This document shows, piece after piece, positions 35,482 through 45,556 of a stretch of DNA of 64,000 bases. Location of the stretch: assembly GCA_037447655.1 (NCBI GenBank), contig JBBHKE010001197.1:47501-111500 (forward strand), in the 5' to 3' direction. The stretch comes from Zygnema cylindricum. Lineage: Eukaryota; Streptophyta; Zygnematophyceae; Zygnematales; Zygnemataceae. Each line of letters opens with the position of its first letter. Within the stretch, counting starts at the first letter, position 1. Made by a program: the position numbers and the translations under genes. The notes beneath the pieces were generated by a model. It saw only the letters and a list, made by a program, of their open reading frames with translations. It was not told where the DNA came from and made no database searches.

Positions 35482-35698
35482 TACACCTTGAATTGCTATT
35501 AGGGTTGATACTTTTTCGGCCACTAAAAACACCATTTCTCCATACACAATTGTCCGATTCTCAATTTGAAACCGCCAATCGGAAGCTGAGAATCTTTCCT
35601 TTCAATCGCAACCGTCAGATCTACAATCGGGCAAGTGTGTACGAAGAAAAGATATTTTAAGTGGCGAAAAAAACATTAACACTAATAGCGATACACCT
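35482..35698. mobile_element. Foldback MITE, family A, copy 4
   Basis: Starts TACACCTTGAATTGCTATTA and ends AACACTAATAGCGATACACC. The arms include CGGCCACTAAAAACACC and TTTTAAGTGGCGAAAAAAAC. It lies 12 bp beyond the right target duplication of the hAT-like element. Confidence 0.85.
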
Positions 35699-37652
35699 AG
35701 TACTGGCCTCGTAACGAACCTAGGCTGCAGTAGTGAAATTTAACCTTTCAAGTTTTCAGTTTTTCACACATCAGTTCCATTTTTAGTTTTTTACAATTTC
35801 TCTTCTCCTCCTGTCCCCCCTCTTCCCTCCTCCCTCCCCCCTCCTCCTTTCTCCCTTCTGCTGTCCATGCTCTCATGCCTCCTCCCTCCTTCTCCCTTCT
35901 CCCTCTCTCTTCCTTCTCCCTCGTTTTTAATTCGCCTGTTTAAAAACAAACCCTACATTTTCTCCCGTGCTTATCCTTCCTATGGTTTTTTAGGTCATCC
36001 ACTGTATTTAAATAACCCGTTGTTTTTACTCCTTTCCTCCCTTCTCATATCTCTTCCCCTCCCTAAGCCCCTGCCATCTCTCTCCTTTGCTGCTTTTTTC
36101 TTTCCTCTCTCCCCCTGCCCATTCTCCTTCACTTTTCCCCCCTTTGTCTCTCTCTTTTTTGTCTCATTCTCTCTGCTCTCTCCCTCCCCTTTTCTCTCAC
36201 AATCTCACCTCCCATTCTCCTCTATTTTCCTCTTTCCCAAGTCTAGGTTCACCTCTCCTCACTCTATTCCCATAAATCCTCACTCTATCCCTCTCTCCTC
36301 ACGCTATCCCTCTCTCTTCACTCTATCCCTCTTTCCTCACTCTATCCCTCTCTCCTCACTCTATCCCGCTCTCCTCACTCTATCCCTCTCTCTTCACTCC
36401 ATTATCTCTCTTTCCACGTGTTCGCTTTGGCGGCGCGGCGACGAGCTCAAGGATCGGCGGCGCGGCGACGATTTTGAAAGACTATACTCTAAAATCATAG
36501 CACTAGTAGTACAATATTATTGGAGTTCAACATTTTTGGCCAGGCAAAGAAACTCAAGGTTTAGTTTGCGAATAAAATTGGTTGAAAAGCGGAAAACTGT
36601 GTAATGAGAAAATTTAATTTTGATTGCCTGAAAATTGTTTACTCTAATAAAGGTGGTGCATGGTACATTTGATTATATTGGTATAGCTTCTTATATTGCA
36701 CACACCGTCTTAGGGTAGTTGTACTATTGAAGATTGACGCTCGGATTGAGGGCAAATTCGTACAGATAGACTTGATGAACGGTTTGTCCAGAAACTGTAC
36801 TATAAAGGTTAATACAGTGTTTTCTATTTTATTTGGTAATCAATCAAGATCTTGCAACAGGTTTAGTATTTTTAAGAGTATGTAAGATGAGTTCCTTATG
36901 CATTGTTTGTTTGACTTATACAGAAACCTATTTTTTTAAATCCAAAAGGTCTCTTGCGAACTGTTAAACCCACAACAGTGTTTGCTCGTTTTATTTACGT
37001 CAGCAGTGTGAAACGTAAATAAGCTTTCAAAAAAGCATTCAGAAATGAAACCAGAAAAACCCTAATTGTTCTTGGAGTGTATAATGTACAATAAGCCATC
37101 CCCAAATTTTTTATGCAACACTATCGCTTCTTGTCGGTCAAGAATATAATAAAATTGTATGATTTAGTATATTCCAACTTATCATAACATGACACCAACG
37201 AAATTTTCATAACTTCGTGTATTCCGAAGAAAAAGCGATGTTTACTAATCCCTCCTTATTTCCATTTGAACAAATGTAGTAAACAAATTTTAATAGAGCA
37301 TCCGAATGAAAACGGGATTTTCAAAAATTAGTGAGGCCCAATAGAAAACTCAAGCATAAGCCAAATATTGAACAAAAGAGCGCATCTTGGTTATATAAAT
37401 ACACGCAGTTTGGGAGTTTGAAACATCCCATCATAAATATCACACAAACTTCCGTTTCTCGAGGCTATTTACCTGCTTGGTTTCCCACATATCTACCAAA
37501 ACTGAGTCGGACATTTGCCAGACATATACTTTCTCAAGTACAATTCCTCTTCTTAAATACACTTGCTAACCTCTCACGACATATTAAACCGCTTTCCTCC
37601 CCGTCGCAAAGGCACTGTACCTTCACTATATTTCCACCAAAAAATATTGTTT
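35699..37652. other. Intergenic with a polypyrimidine tract and 18-bp repeats
   Basis: The plus strand is C/T-rich from about 35805 to 36415. Within it TCCTCACTCTATCCCTCTC-type units repeat about seven times (36255-36395). At 36430-36471 the GC-rich unit GGCGGCGCGGCGACGA occurs twice. The long plus-strand frame through this stretch (35867-36604) is low-complexity. Nothing is recognised from 36605 to 37652 except a probable 3' UTR of the next gene. Confidence 0.5.
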
Positions 37653-40600
37653 TCAGGCGCTTTCCATTGACAAAACGGGAAAAATATAATTCACAAAGCA
37701 AATCGCTGCGAGGACCGTTCCAAACCCTTTCTCCACTTCGGCTTCTTGTACTACAAACTTCTCGTCAAAGAGTTCGTGCTCGTCTGGCTTGTAGCGTCGA
37801 TCAAAGATTCCTTGAATGTCCTCGTGAAGGATTCTCTCCACATCAGCCGCCTTGGCATGTCCCTGGAGTAAAATTACAGTTTACAATTTACAATTTACAA
37901 TGTACAATACAATTTACAATGTACAATGTACAGTACAATGTAAAATGTACAGGTAAGGTTCGTTAGTTTTCTCACCCTTGGAGTGAAAGGTGTGAAACCC
38001 TCTCTCACACCGCGAAATGCCCCGTGCCTTTCACACTTTGCAAAATACCGCCCGGGTACCGCGGATTTTTAGGGTCATAGGGTTGTTGGTTGTGTTTTTT
38101 TTTATATAAAAAAAACACGAATGAGAAAAAAACCCTAAACATATTTATACTTGCGACGCGCCGCGCGGCGCAAGGCGTCGTAAAGCGAAATTGGAGTGAA
38201 AGAAGTGAAAGGCGACGTGGACCCTTTCACACGCGACCTTCACTCCTAAAATCGCAAGATTCAGTACAATGTACAATGTACAGTACAATGTACAATGTAC
38301 AATTTACAGTTTACAATTTACAGTTTACAATTGACAATGACAATTATAGTCCATAAGCCCATAAAAACCTCCATAGTATTTAGAAAACCCAAAAGATATG
38401 ACCGCTTGTCGCTATTAGCTTTGATGGTTTGTTTTTGTCAATTAAAACAAATTTTTTCCGTGCACATGTGACTGATTTTTGTTTGGATACTGCTGATCGG
38501 AAGGTAAGGATCTTATCTTTCCATTGAAACCGTCAGATTAAAAAGTCAAAAACTGCCCGGAGAAAAATTGGCTTTCAAGGGCGAAAGAAACGTTAACACT
38601 AATAACAATACACGGTGTAGCCATTATAATGCATACAGCCACAATTATAGTCCCGCAGTACTATTTAGAAAATCCAAACCAGCCACTATAATGCATGGGC
38701 AAAAAGAAAAATACATGTGTTCAATGTGTTTCAATATCATGCTTGAACTCTTTCATCTATATTTTGACTTACCAGACTCACTCAATTTAGTGTAGACGAG
38801 CCAAAGTGACACTTGAAAAAAAAGAAACAAAACAGTCAGGTTAAAAAAAAAAAAGCAAATTCAGCTTTGTTCTTTCAACGACCTATTTTCTCCCTCCCAA
38901 CATCTCATACTGGAAAAAATGATATAGACAAACCTTATATTCTGCGGCATAGCCACCAAGTATGGCGCCATCACTTTTTCGACGAACCTGTTTTCATTTA
39001 AAAAAAAAAACAACAACAATTAAAGAAATTGAAATGAATTGTTAAAAAGCTCAAAAGAGCTCAGTAAAAGAACCTAGCAATTGAAAACTGTAAGCATTAA
39101 AGAATAAAGAGATGTGGTCGGAGAGTTAGAAAACCTAAAACCATAGTTCAAATGCTTTCCTTTATCACATTGATAAAGTCCTTGACTAAAACAATGAGAC
39201 GATTCTACAATCAAGGAGATAGAAACAATACTTGCTTTTAAAAGACAAAAGAAAATGAGCTGAAAACATTACAATGTAGCCTCAAAAGTACACGACCGAA
39301 AGTCAACCCCACCTAAGAAAGAGTCTTGAGGGACTTCAAATTATCCTCCGAAACATAAAAAAAAACAAGCAAAATTCATATGACACACTCCCGAAACATC
39401 TAGAAAAAAACACAGAATAATCATATAATATACCTCCTCAACATCTAAAAAAAAAAACTTAAGAAGCCATACAACATACCTCATCTAAAACATCCGAAAA
39501 AAAACTCACAAAAAGCATATAAAGTACCTCCGAAACATCTAAAAAAAAACGCAAAAGTAATACGACATACCTGGGCTCGTCCAACTCCAGCGCTGATTCG
39601 ATCTCCTTCCACTCCATTCATTTGAGCCATAATGGATTCAAGGACGGCACCGTGTCGAAAGTTTTTCTTTGCGTCCTCGTACGCAATCTCAGTCGCCTCA
39701 GGAGGAATAACAGAAGTGTACGGCACAATGTTGAAATTCATGATTCCTGTTGAAATTACACGTCAAATATTGTTTACACGTCCAACATTTACACATCAAA
39801 CGCTATTTTTTCTCCTTGCACACGTGTCCAATTGGAAGGTAAAAACTCATCTTTCCATCGCAACCGCTGGATTAATAATTATTCCGATAAGTGTGCACAG
39901 AGAATTATGAGTTTAAAGGCCAAAAAAAACATTGAATGCTTATAACGCTAAATGGTGTACCAACTATAATTTCCAATTTCTGGAGGATCATGACGACAAA
40001 ATCCAGACCAGGATTTAGTAACTATTTATAGTTTTGGAAAATCACCTGCATCTTCAAGCAGGAACTAAAACAAAAATAAATACACCTGAAAAGCGCATTT
40101 AAAAGGAAAAACACACACTATTTTACTACAGGTAAAACACAATGTAGTAAAATACAAACTGAACTGCCAATGGTTTAGAAAGTAGCAAACTATTTTTAAT
40201 TTTAGAGAATCACCTGCATCTTCAAGAGCAAGATCATAGGATCCAGTCTCCCATGGATCCGTCCCTCCGCCCTCATTCGTTGTTCCACAACCTTTGGCCA
40301 CAAAAAAGTCTTTTGGAATTCGGTTTCCCAATAGGAGTCCAAATTTTTGACCATCTGGAGAGTTTTGGGGATCTTTCCCGTTTTTCTGGAATACATAGAG
40401 GAGGAGACAGGACAAGTCTCAATTTTTCCGTTAAGTCAAGAGTTTGTGAAACGTACACCGGCCATATCTATTAAGGTTAACCACTCTAATTCGAGTGAGT
40501 TCTTTTTTTGACGGAAAATCATAACTTAAAATAACGTTATTTGATTGAGAGGCATATAATGAGCTACGTGGCTAAATATAATTTAGGCTAGTTAATTTTA

Positions 40601-41110
40601 ATAAGGCGTCAATACTAAATTATGATTGCACTGTAGTAGTAGTAGTAGTATAATAGTATATAACAGTATAATACAATATAATTTACTAACTATAATACCG
40701 ATGGGCGGTGAAGGAAATCAAACATGCATTGAAAACTAAGTCAACCTGAAGGAAGAATTTTTGTTACATTTTTGAATGAAAAATATTGTAGAAACCTTTG
40801 AGCTCGAAAAAGTGACAATAACAAAAGAAAAAAAAAGGAAAAAGAAAAAAATATATACCTGAATAGGATTAACTTCACCAGTTGGTGAGAATGTGATAAG
40901 ATTGTCAAGTAGTGATGCTTGAGGGGTCAATGAGAAACTTCTAGATGATTGCTGATTAAAAACCTTTTTGCAATTCAAAGATTTGCCAAAGAATAATGAG
41001 TCATTTAATAAACATTTAACTTTTTTATTGTTATTTGGAAGGGAAGACTGCTTTCCTACAGTCTGACAATGATAAGAAATTCCCTTTCCAAGAGAAGATA
41101 CAGTAGCCAT
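37653..41110 (-). CDS. Pyruvoyl-dependent arginine decarboxylase (PdaD/AaxB family), plastid-targeted
   Basis: The family converts arginine to agmatine plus CO2, feeding putrescine synthesis. The proenzyme cleaves itself before a serine, which becomes the pyruvoyl cofactor. Five exons (41110-40859, 40385-40214, 39746-39571, 38987-38934, 37862-37653) join into 287 residues with GT/AG borders. Residues 1 to about 60 are Ser/Lys/Asn-rich with almost no acidic residues, a likely chloroplast transit peptide. The core contains FFVAKGCGTTNEGG (about 112-125), YDLALEDAGI, then FNIVPYTSVIPPEA with the predicted cleavage between T152 and S153. Next come HGAVLESIMAQ, GDRISAGVGRA, GGYAAEYKGHAKA and the closing VEKGFGTVLAAICFVNYIFP. 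The Thr-Ser site and the FNIVPYTSV block resemble the chlamydial AaxB type more than the archaeal Ser-Ser type. Family A MITEs lie in introns 2 and 4. Confidence 0.88.
37871..38345. repeat. Composite ACAATGTAC repeat element in decarboxylase intron 4
   Basis: Arrays of TTTACAATGTACAATGTACA-type units lie at 37871-37955 and 38262-38345. They flank a segment with GGAGTGAAAGG-type repeats and a GC-rich palindromic core (CGCGCCGCGCGGCGC, about 38157-38171). The whole has the look of one composite repeat. Confidence 0.75.
38400..38619. mobile_element. Foldback MITE, family A, copy 5, intronic
   Basis: Diverged copy inside decarboxylase intron 4. It has GTCGCTATTAGCTTTGATGG at the left and CACTAATAACAATACACGGT at the right, with the interior landmark CTTTCCATTGAAACCGTCAG. 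Confidence 0.75.
39784..39960. mobile_element. Foldback MITE, family A, copy 6, intronic
   Basis: Diverged, left-truncated copy inside decarboxylase intron 2, just upstream of exon 3. Landmarks are CTTTCCATCGCAACCGCTGG and, at the right end, CTTATAACGCTAAATGGTGT. Confidence 0.7.
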
Positions 41111-42213
41111 AATAGCAGATGAGAAAGAAAGAGAGAAAGTGAGATAATCCGTACAAGACCCGTACAAATTTTTTCAAGTATTAAAAGCAAGAAAATTATG
41201 AAAGAATTTCAAAGCTTTCTCTACAAATAGGCTCGAGAAAAATGATCGATACTAGGAAGTTCCAAAAGCTCTGTTGGCTCTTTCCAATTTCTGTTGCAGG
41301 AAGAATACAGTTCAAAATTTAAAAATTATTGTTGTGTTGACTATACAAGAATCACCGACTTTACGGAATCTTCTTTCATTACGGTATTATAGAGAAAAAA
41401 TATCAATGTCGGGGATATTACAGTGATTGCAAGTACTGATTCTTAGCGACACCATAATTTCAAGAAAGAGCCAATGCCTTATCTGCCAACATTTTTGTAC
41501 GTACGCTAAATTGTCCAGATCCATAAAGCTGTAAGCGTCACTTGGTGCCTGCCACGATTGCCATTAGACTGGGCATGCAAGCTCTGAAAGCATAAAACTG
41601 TCGCCACGTGGCTCTTAAAAGTCTATGTGGCATATCTTTGAAAGTAGACGTGGCAGATAGCATACAGTCACACATGTCGAGAAAAGATTATGAATCACAC
41701 GTGCGGTTGGGGGTCGCAGGCGTGAAGACAGTACAGCACAGGAGTTTACCGGCGGGTGAATGGCCGTTATATTTCTTCACGGTCGTTTAGCTGTGCTGTG
41801 CTCCGGCGTTTAAAGGGTTTTAGTATTTGGACGTGAAAATGCCGTCTAAATATTTCAGTCATAGAAGAAAACAGGAGAAAAAAAAGAAAAGAGACAAATG
41901 AGAAAAGGTGAAAAAACGAATAAAAACGATTTTCTTTTTCATTATTTTCAACGATGTTTTATTAGTGGTATAATATAAGATTACTTGAAAAAAACTAAAA
42001 AACGGGGGTGAAGACTAAACATGGATAAACACGTTTAAGCAATGTTTTGCTGTTTATACTTTTGGTGTTTGGCGTTTAAACAAAGCTGACGGTTGCCGGC
42101 TAGCCGCTAGCCCTACCCTAGCAAAAAATATTTAAAACACAAGTGAAATTATTAATTATTTTAGCAGAAACAAAAAATTACAAATTAAACAATGGGAATA
42201 AGGTGGTCATCAG
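41111..42213. other. Upstream of the arginine decarboxylase gene
   Basis: Probable promoter and 5' UTR next to 41110, then intergenic. No gene recognised. A short TAG repeat (about 40633-40650) lies just inside intron 1 of the gene. Confidence 0.35.
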
Positions 42214-42284
42214 GTACCAGTGGTCTAGTGGTAGAATAGCACCCTGCCACGGTGCAGACCCGGGTTCGATTCCCGGCTGGTACA
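42214..42284 (+). tRNA. trnG-GCC: tRNA-Gly(GCC)
   Basis: A 71-base cloverleaf. The acceptor stem GTACCAG pairs with CTGGTAC, with A as discriminator. The anticodon stem GCACC/GGTGC encloses loop CTGCCAC with anticodon GCC. The T arm CCGGGTTCGATTCCCGG is perfect. The sequence differs little from plant nuclear tRNA-Gly. No CCA is encoded, as expected for a nuclear gene, and no intron is present. Confidence 0.98.
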
Positions 42285-43750
42285 AGGGCTAAGGTGACTT
42301 GGCAGTTTTTTGAAATTTCCTTGGACACTCACAGAGGAGAGTTGACTAATGGTTTACGGAGTTGGCGTCCTAGAAGGATTTGAATTTTCCAAGAGTTTAT
42401 GCTTTATATTCGACCACTGTGGACCACTGCAACTTCTCCTTGACAACAAAGAAGGAAATGTGCATTTTGTCGCTACTGCACCGGAGTTGATGATTTAATC
42501 TTGTTATAGAAATAATGAACTAAAACCTTAGAACTCGAATTACTGTCGCTAACGTAATTAAAACTTGACTCATGTGGAGGACACCCTTAATTTGTATTAT
42601 TGGCGGTGTTAAAGGATATTAGTGTGAGAAAACCATTAACAAACAAGACTTGTCAACCATAATATATACGAATTGTATCCTATTATGTAATGGAATTACA
42701 ATTAACACCGTATCCTCGTTAAACAACGTTCATGAAGTACACCTTTCAAACAACATAACAGACATTTATTGACATATGTCGGTAAATTTGTTTACGATAG
42801 GTTTATTTTTTTATTTTTTTTTGTTTTCATTATCCATCCTTCATTTGATATCTTTTTTTCACATTATAATGTTCCTTGTTTTGGCGGGAATTACATGGAT
42901 TCTTTTAGGGGGTTCTAGTCCTTTTGGTGGTTGTTTACGAAAGTTTGTTCTCGTGTTTTTATATTTGTTGTTGTTGTTTCATAGGCTGCTCCTTTCCGTT
43001 ATTTTGTTAGTTTGACCTTCTATATATGCACTAACAACTTGAATCCTTTCAAGTACACTTTATTTTACTTTGGGCATTTTATTTTTTTTAAAGGTTTTCA
43101 TGTTTCCGAAATTAGCTTTTTAACTTTAACCTTTTTTTTTTTTTTTTGGTTTCGGTTTTATATTTTCACTTCACAAAAAATGGTTTTTTTTTTAGTTTGT
43201 TTTCATGATTCGATTTTTTTTTCAACTTTTTCATTTTTTTTCTTTCTTTTAGTTCCTCTTTGGTCTGCTTCTCCATGTTCTCCTTTTTTCAGTTTCTTTC
43301 GAGCCGTTCGTTTTCCTTTGCTCCCATCTACTCAAATGGTTTACCATGTTTTTTTTTGTTCGCCTTAGGTTTGTGGTTTTTTCGTTGCTGTTTTTTTTTT
43401 TTTTTTTTCATTACAGCACTGTATTCAGTTGGGCTCCCATTCCACTTTCTAAAAAGTTTTCTCCATATTAATCTTACGTCTTCGACTACTGAGTAGGTCA
43501 ACTTTTTACATGGAGACGGAAACTACACCCAATAATCGTTATTAGAGTCAATAACGCTAATTCTGTCTTCTTTTTTTATGAGCCCAGAACACAAAACTGT
43601 GTTATGACTGTTTGTTTTTTTCTTAACGATAACTCTCTTTGCGGTTCACAGTCGTCCACGTCATTTGAATAAATTTAGTAAGTTAAAAATAGTCCTCGTG
43701 TTATAATCATTTCTTAAAACTGTTTGAAATTCTCGTTGTATTCCACAAAG

Positions 43751-43784
<34 letters not shown>

Positions 43785-44591
43785 TAGTAACAATAATAAT
43801 GACAATAACAACAATAATGGAAATAACAACAATAGTGATAAATAACATTAATAATGATAATAACAATAATAATAAAATAATAATGATAATAACAATCATA
43901 ATGATAGTAACAATAATAGTGATAATAACAGTATAATGATAATAACAGAAATAATAATAACAATAAAAATAAAAATAAATGTCAAACCATAGCAAGTCAC
44001 AGATGTTGGAGCCTAGATCCAAGACTGACCATTCCTGTAAAACCATATTTCTTAGCAACAATTCGTTTTCACTTGTTATAAACGCTTTAAATAATAACGC
44101 ACGTGTTTTTGGCGCACATAACCCTGACAAACAGAGCACGTCACTCTGCAAAAATTGCCAAGGTTATACTTGTATCATACATCGCGCCTACTACGTATGG
44201 TCCCACTTTGCAATTTACACTTCGTTTGTAATTTGTATTCACAGTCTCTTCTTTTCGTTCTTATTTTGATTTTTTTTATCTTGTGTGACGGTTTTCACGT
44301 TTCAATTTGCCTTTATCTTTGTTTCTTTCTGCATACTCAGGTGGTTCACTATAGCGTGTTTTGATAAAGCTGTATAAAACGTTGCAGATAGGGAAGAGGA
44401 GTGAGGGAAGAGCGAAGTGGAAAGAGGGAAGAGGGAAGAGGGGAGAGCCTAGTGAAAATTTCCACCTATTGTTGTTCCTGAACTTGTTTTCCTCTGCTTT
44501 CGAGTGTATGTTTTGGAAGGCAAAATAGGCATCTGAATTAATACTTCCAGTTTAGTTCAATAAACCAGCAATAAAACAAAATATCCAAAAG
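42285..44591. other. Intergenic with T-rich stretch and AAT microsatellite
   Basis: From about 42780 to 43460 the plus strand is very T-rich, giving open frames full of Phe that are not convincing genes. At 43750-43978 lies an imperfect AAT/GATAATAAC microsatellite. A solo family A-type terminus (ACTACACCCAATAATCGTTA) is at about 43524. Confidence 0.5.
43750..43978. repeat. Imperfect AAT trinucleotide microsatellite
   Basis: About 230 bp of AATAATAAT with GAT and AAC variants. Frames predicted on both strands are low-complexity artefacts. Confidence 0.9.
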
Positions 44592-44798
44592 TACACCACA
44601 ATTGTTATTAGACTTATCAACATTAATTCAGTTGTGACTTTTTTTGGCAAAAAATTACAAAAAAGTGTTAGCATTTAACACCATTTAAGGATGTGGACTA
44701 CAACCTGCCACATTCCCTTGCTCTAAATTAATATTATTACCTCTAATTTCGCATTAAAACTAATAAATCCTCAACGCTAATCACGATGCGGGGTGCAG
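44592..44798. mobile_element. Foldback MITE-like element, diverged
   Basis: The left end TACACCACAATTGTTATTAG and right end CTAATCACGATGCGGGGTGC match the termini of families A, B and F, but the interior differs. No coding capacity. Confidence 0.55.
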
Positions 44799-45556
44799 TA
44801 TCCCACATTATATTATATTTTCTGTCACAAATAACATATAATAATTGAACACACAATAAAAGAAATCCAATCCCTCGTTTCTCATCTGTCTCTCACCATT
44901 GAACCTGAAAAAACCTCGATTTAAAAAAGCAAGCTAGATCAAAACCTCAAAATGATAGAAAAAAAAAGGCAAAAGATAAGCAAGACATGTAATTGATCAA
45001 GAACGATCCATTCTTTAACATGTATTCGTGTCAACAAACAATTCTAGCTAATCTGTACATTCTTGGGCAATGAGGGCTTGCGACGAAAATGTTTAACGGA
45101 TTCCCAACTAAAAAAATATTTTCCTTCCCTAACTTTGTGAACGAAACGTCCTCCAATCAAAACAGATTTCCCAACTGAGGTTTTTCTTACCCTAACTCTG
45201 TAAAAAACAATCCTCAAATCAAAAGAGATTCCCAACTAAGATATATCTTCTTTACTCTGTGAACAAAACATCCTCGAACTCAAAACAGATCTATCCCAAC
45301 AACGAACGGTTGGTATGTACCAATAGCAGAGCCAGGAGACCAATAGCGGAACACCTTTTTGAAAAAAAAGGGGAAAACCTGCTGGAGACAGGTCCAATCG
45401 GAGTTACGCAAACCCTAAAATTTAACTGCCCTCCCTGCCCGCAAAATCCCAATCGTAAAACTCCAGAAATTACAAGACTAAAAAGAAGAAATCGGCTCTA
45501 TCCACAAAATAGTCCTTTCCAAATACTTCCCGGATGTTAAAACTTCCTCAAAGAAA
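44799..45556. other. 3' side of the CCCH protein gene
   Basis: No gene recognised. A phrase of the form TTCCCAACTRAGGTTTTTCT..CCTAACTCTGT recurs loosely between 45100 and 45260. The part next to 45556 is likely 3' UTR. Confidence 0.35.

Noticed and set aside
35867-36604. 245-codon plus-strand frame
   Set aside because: It runs through C/T-rich low-complexity DNA and 18-bp repeats, so the peptide is repetitive Ser/Pro/Leu with no recognisable fold.
42780-43496. T-rich plus-strand frames encoding Phe/Leu-rich peptides resembling membrane proteins
   Set aside because: Hydrophobicity comes from T-runs. Frames overlap each other and show no conserved motif.
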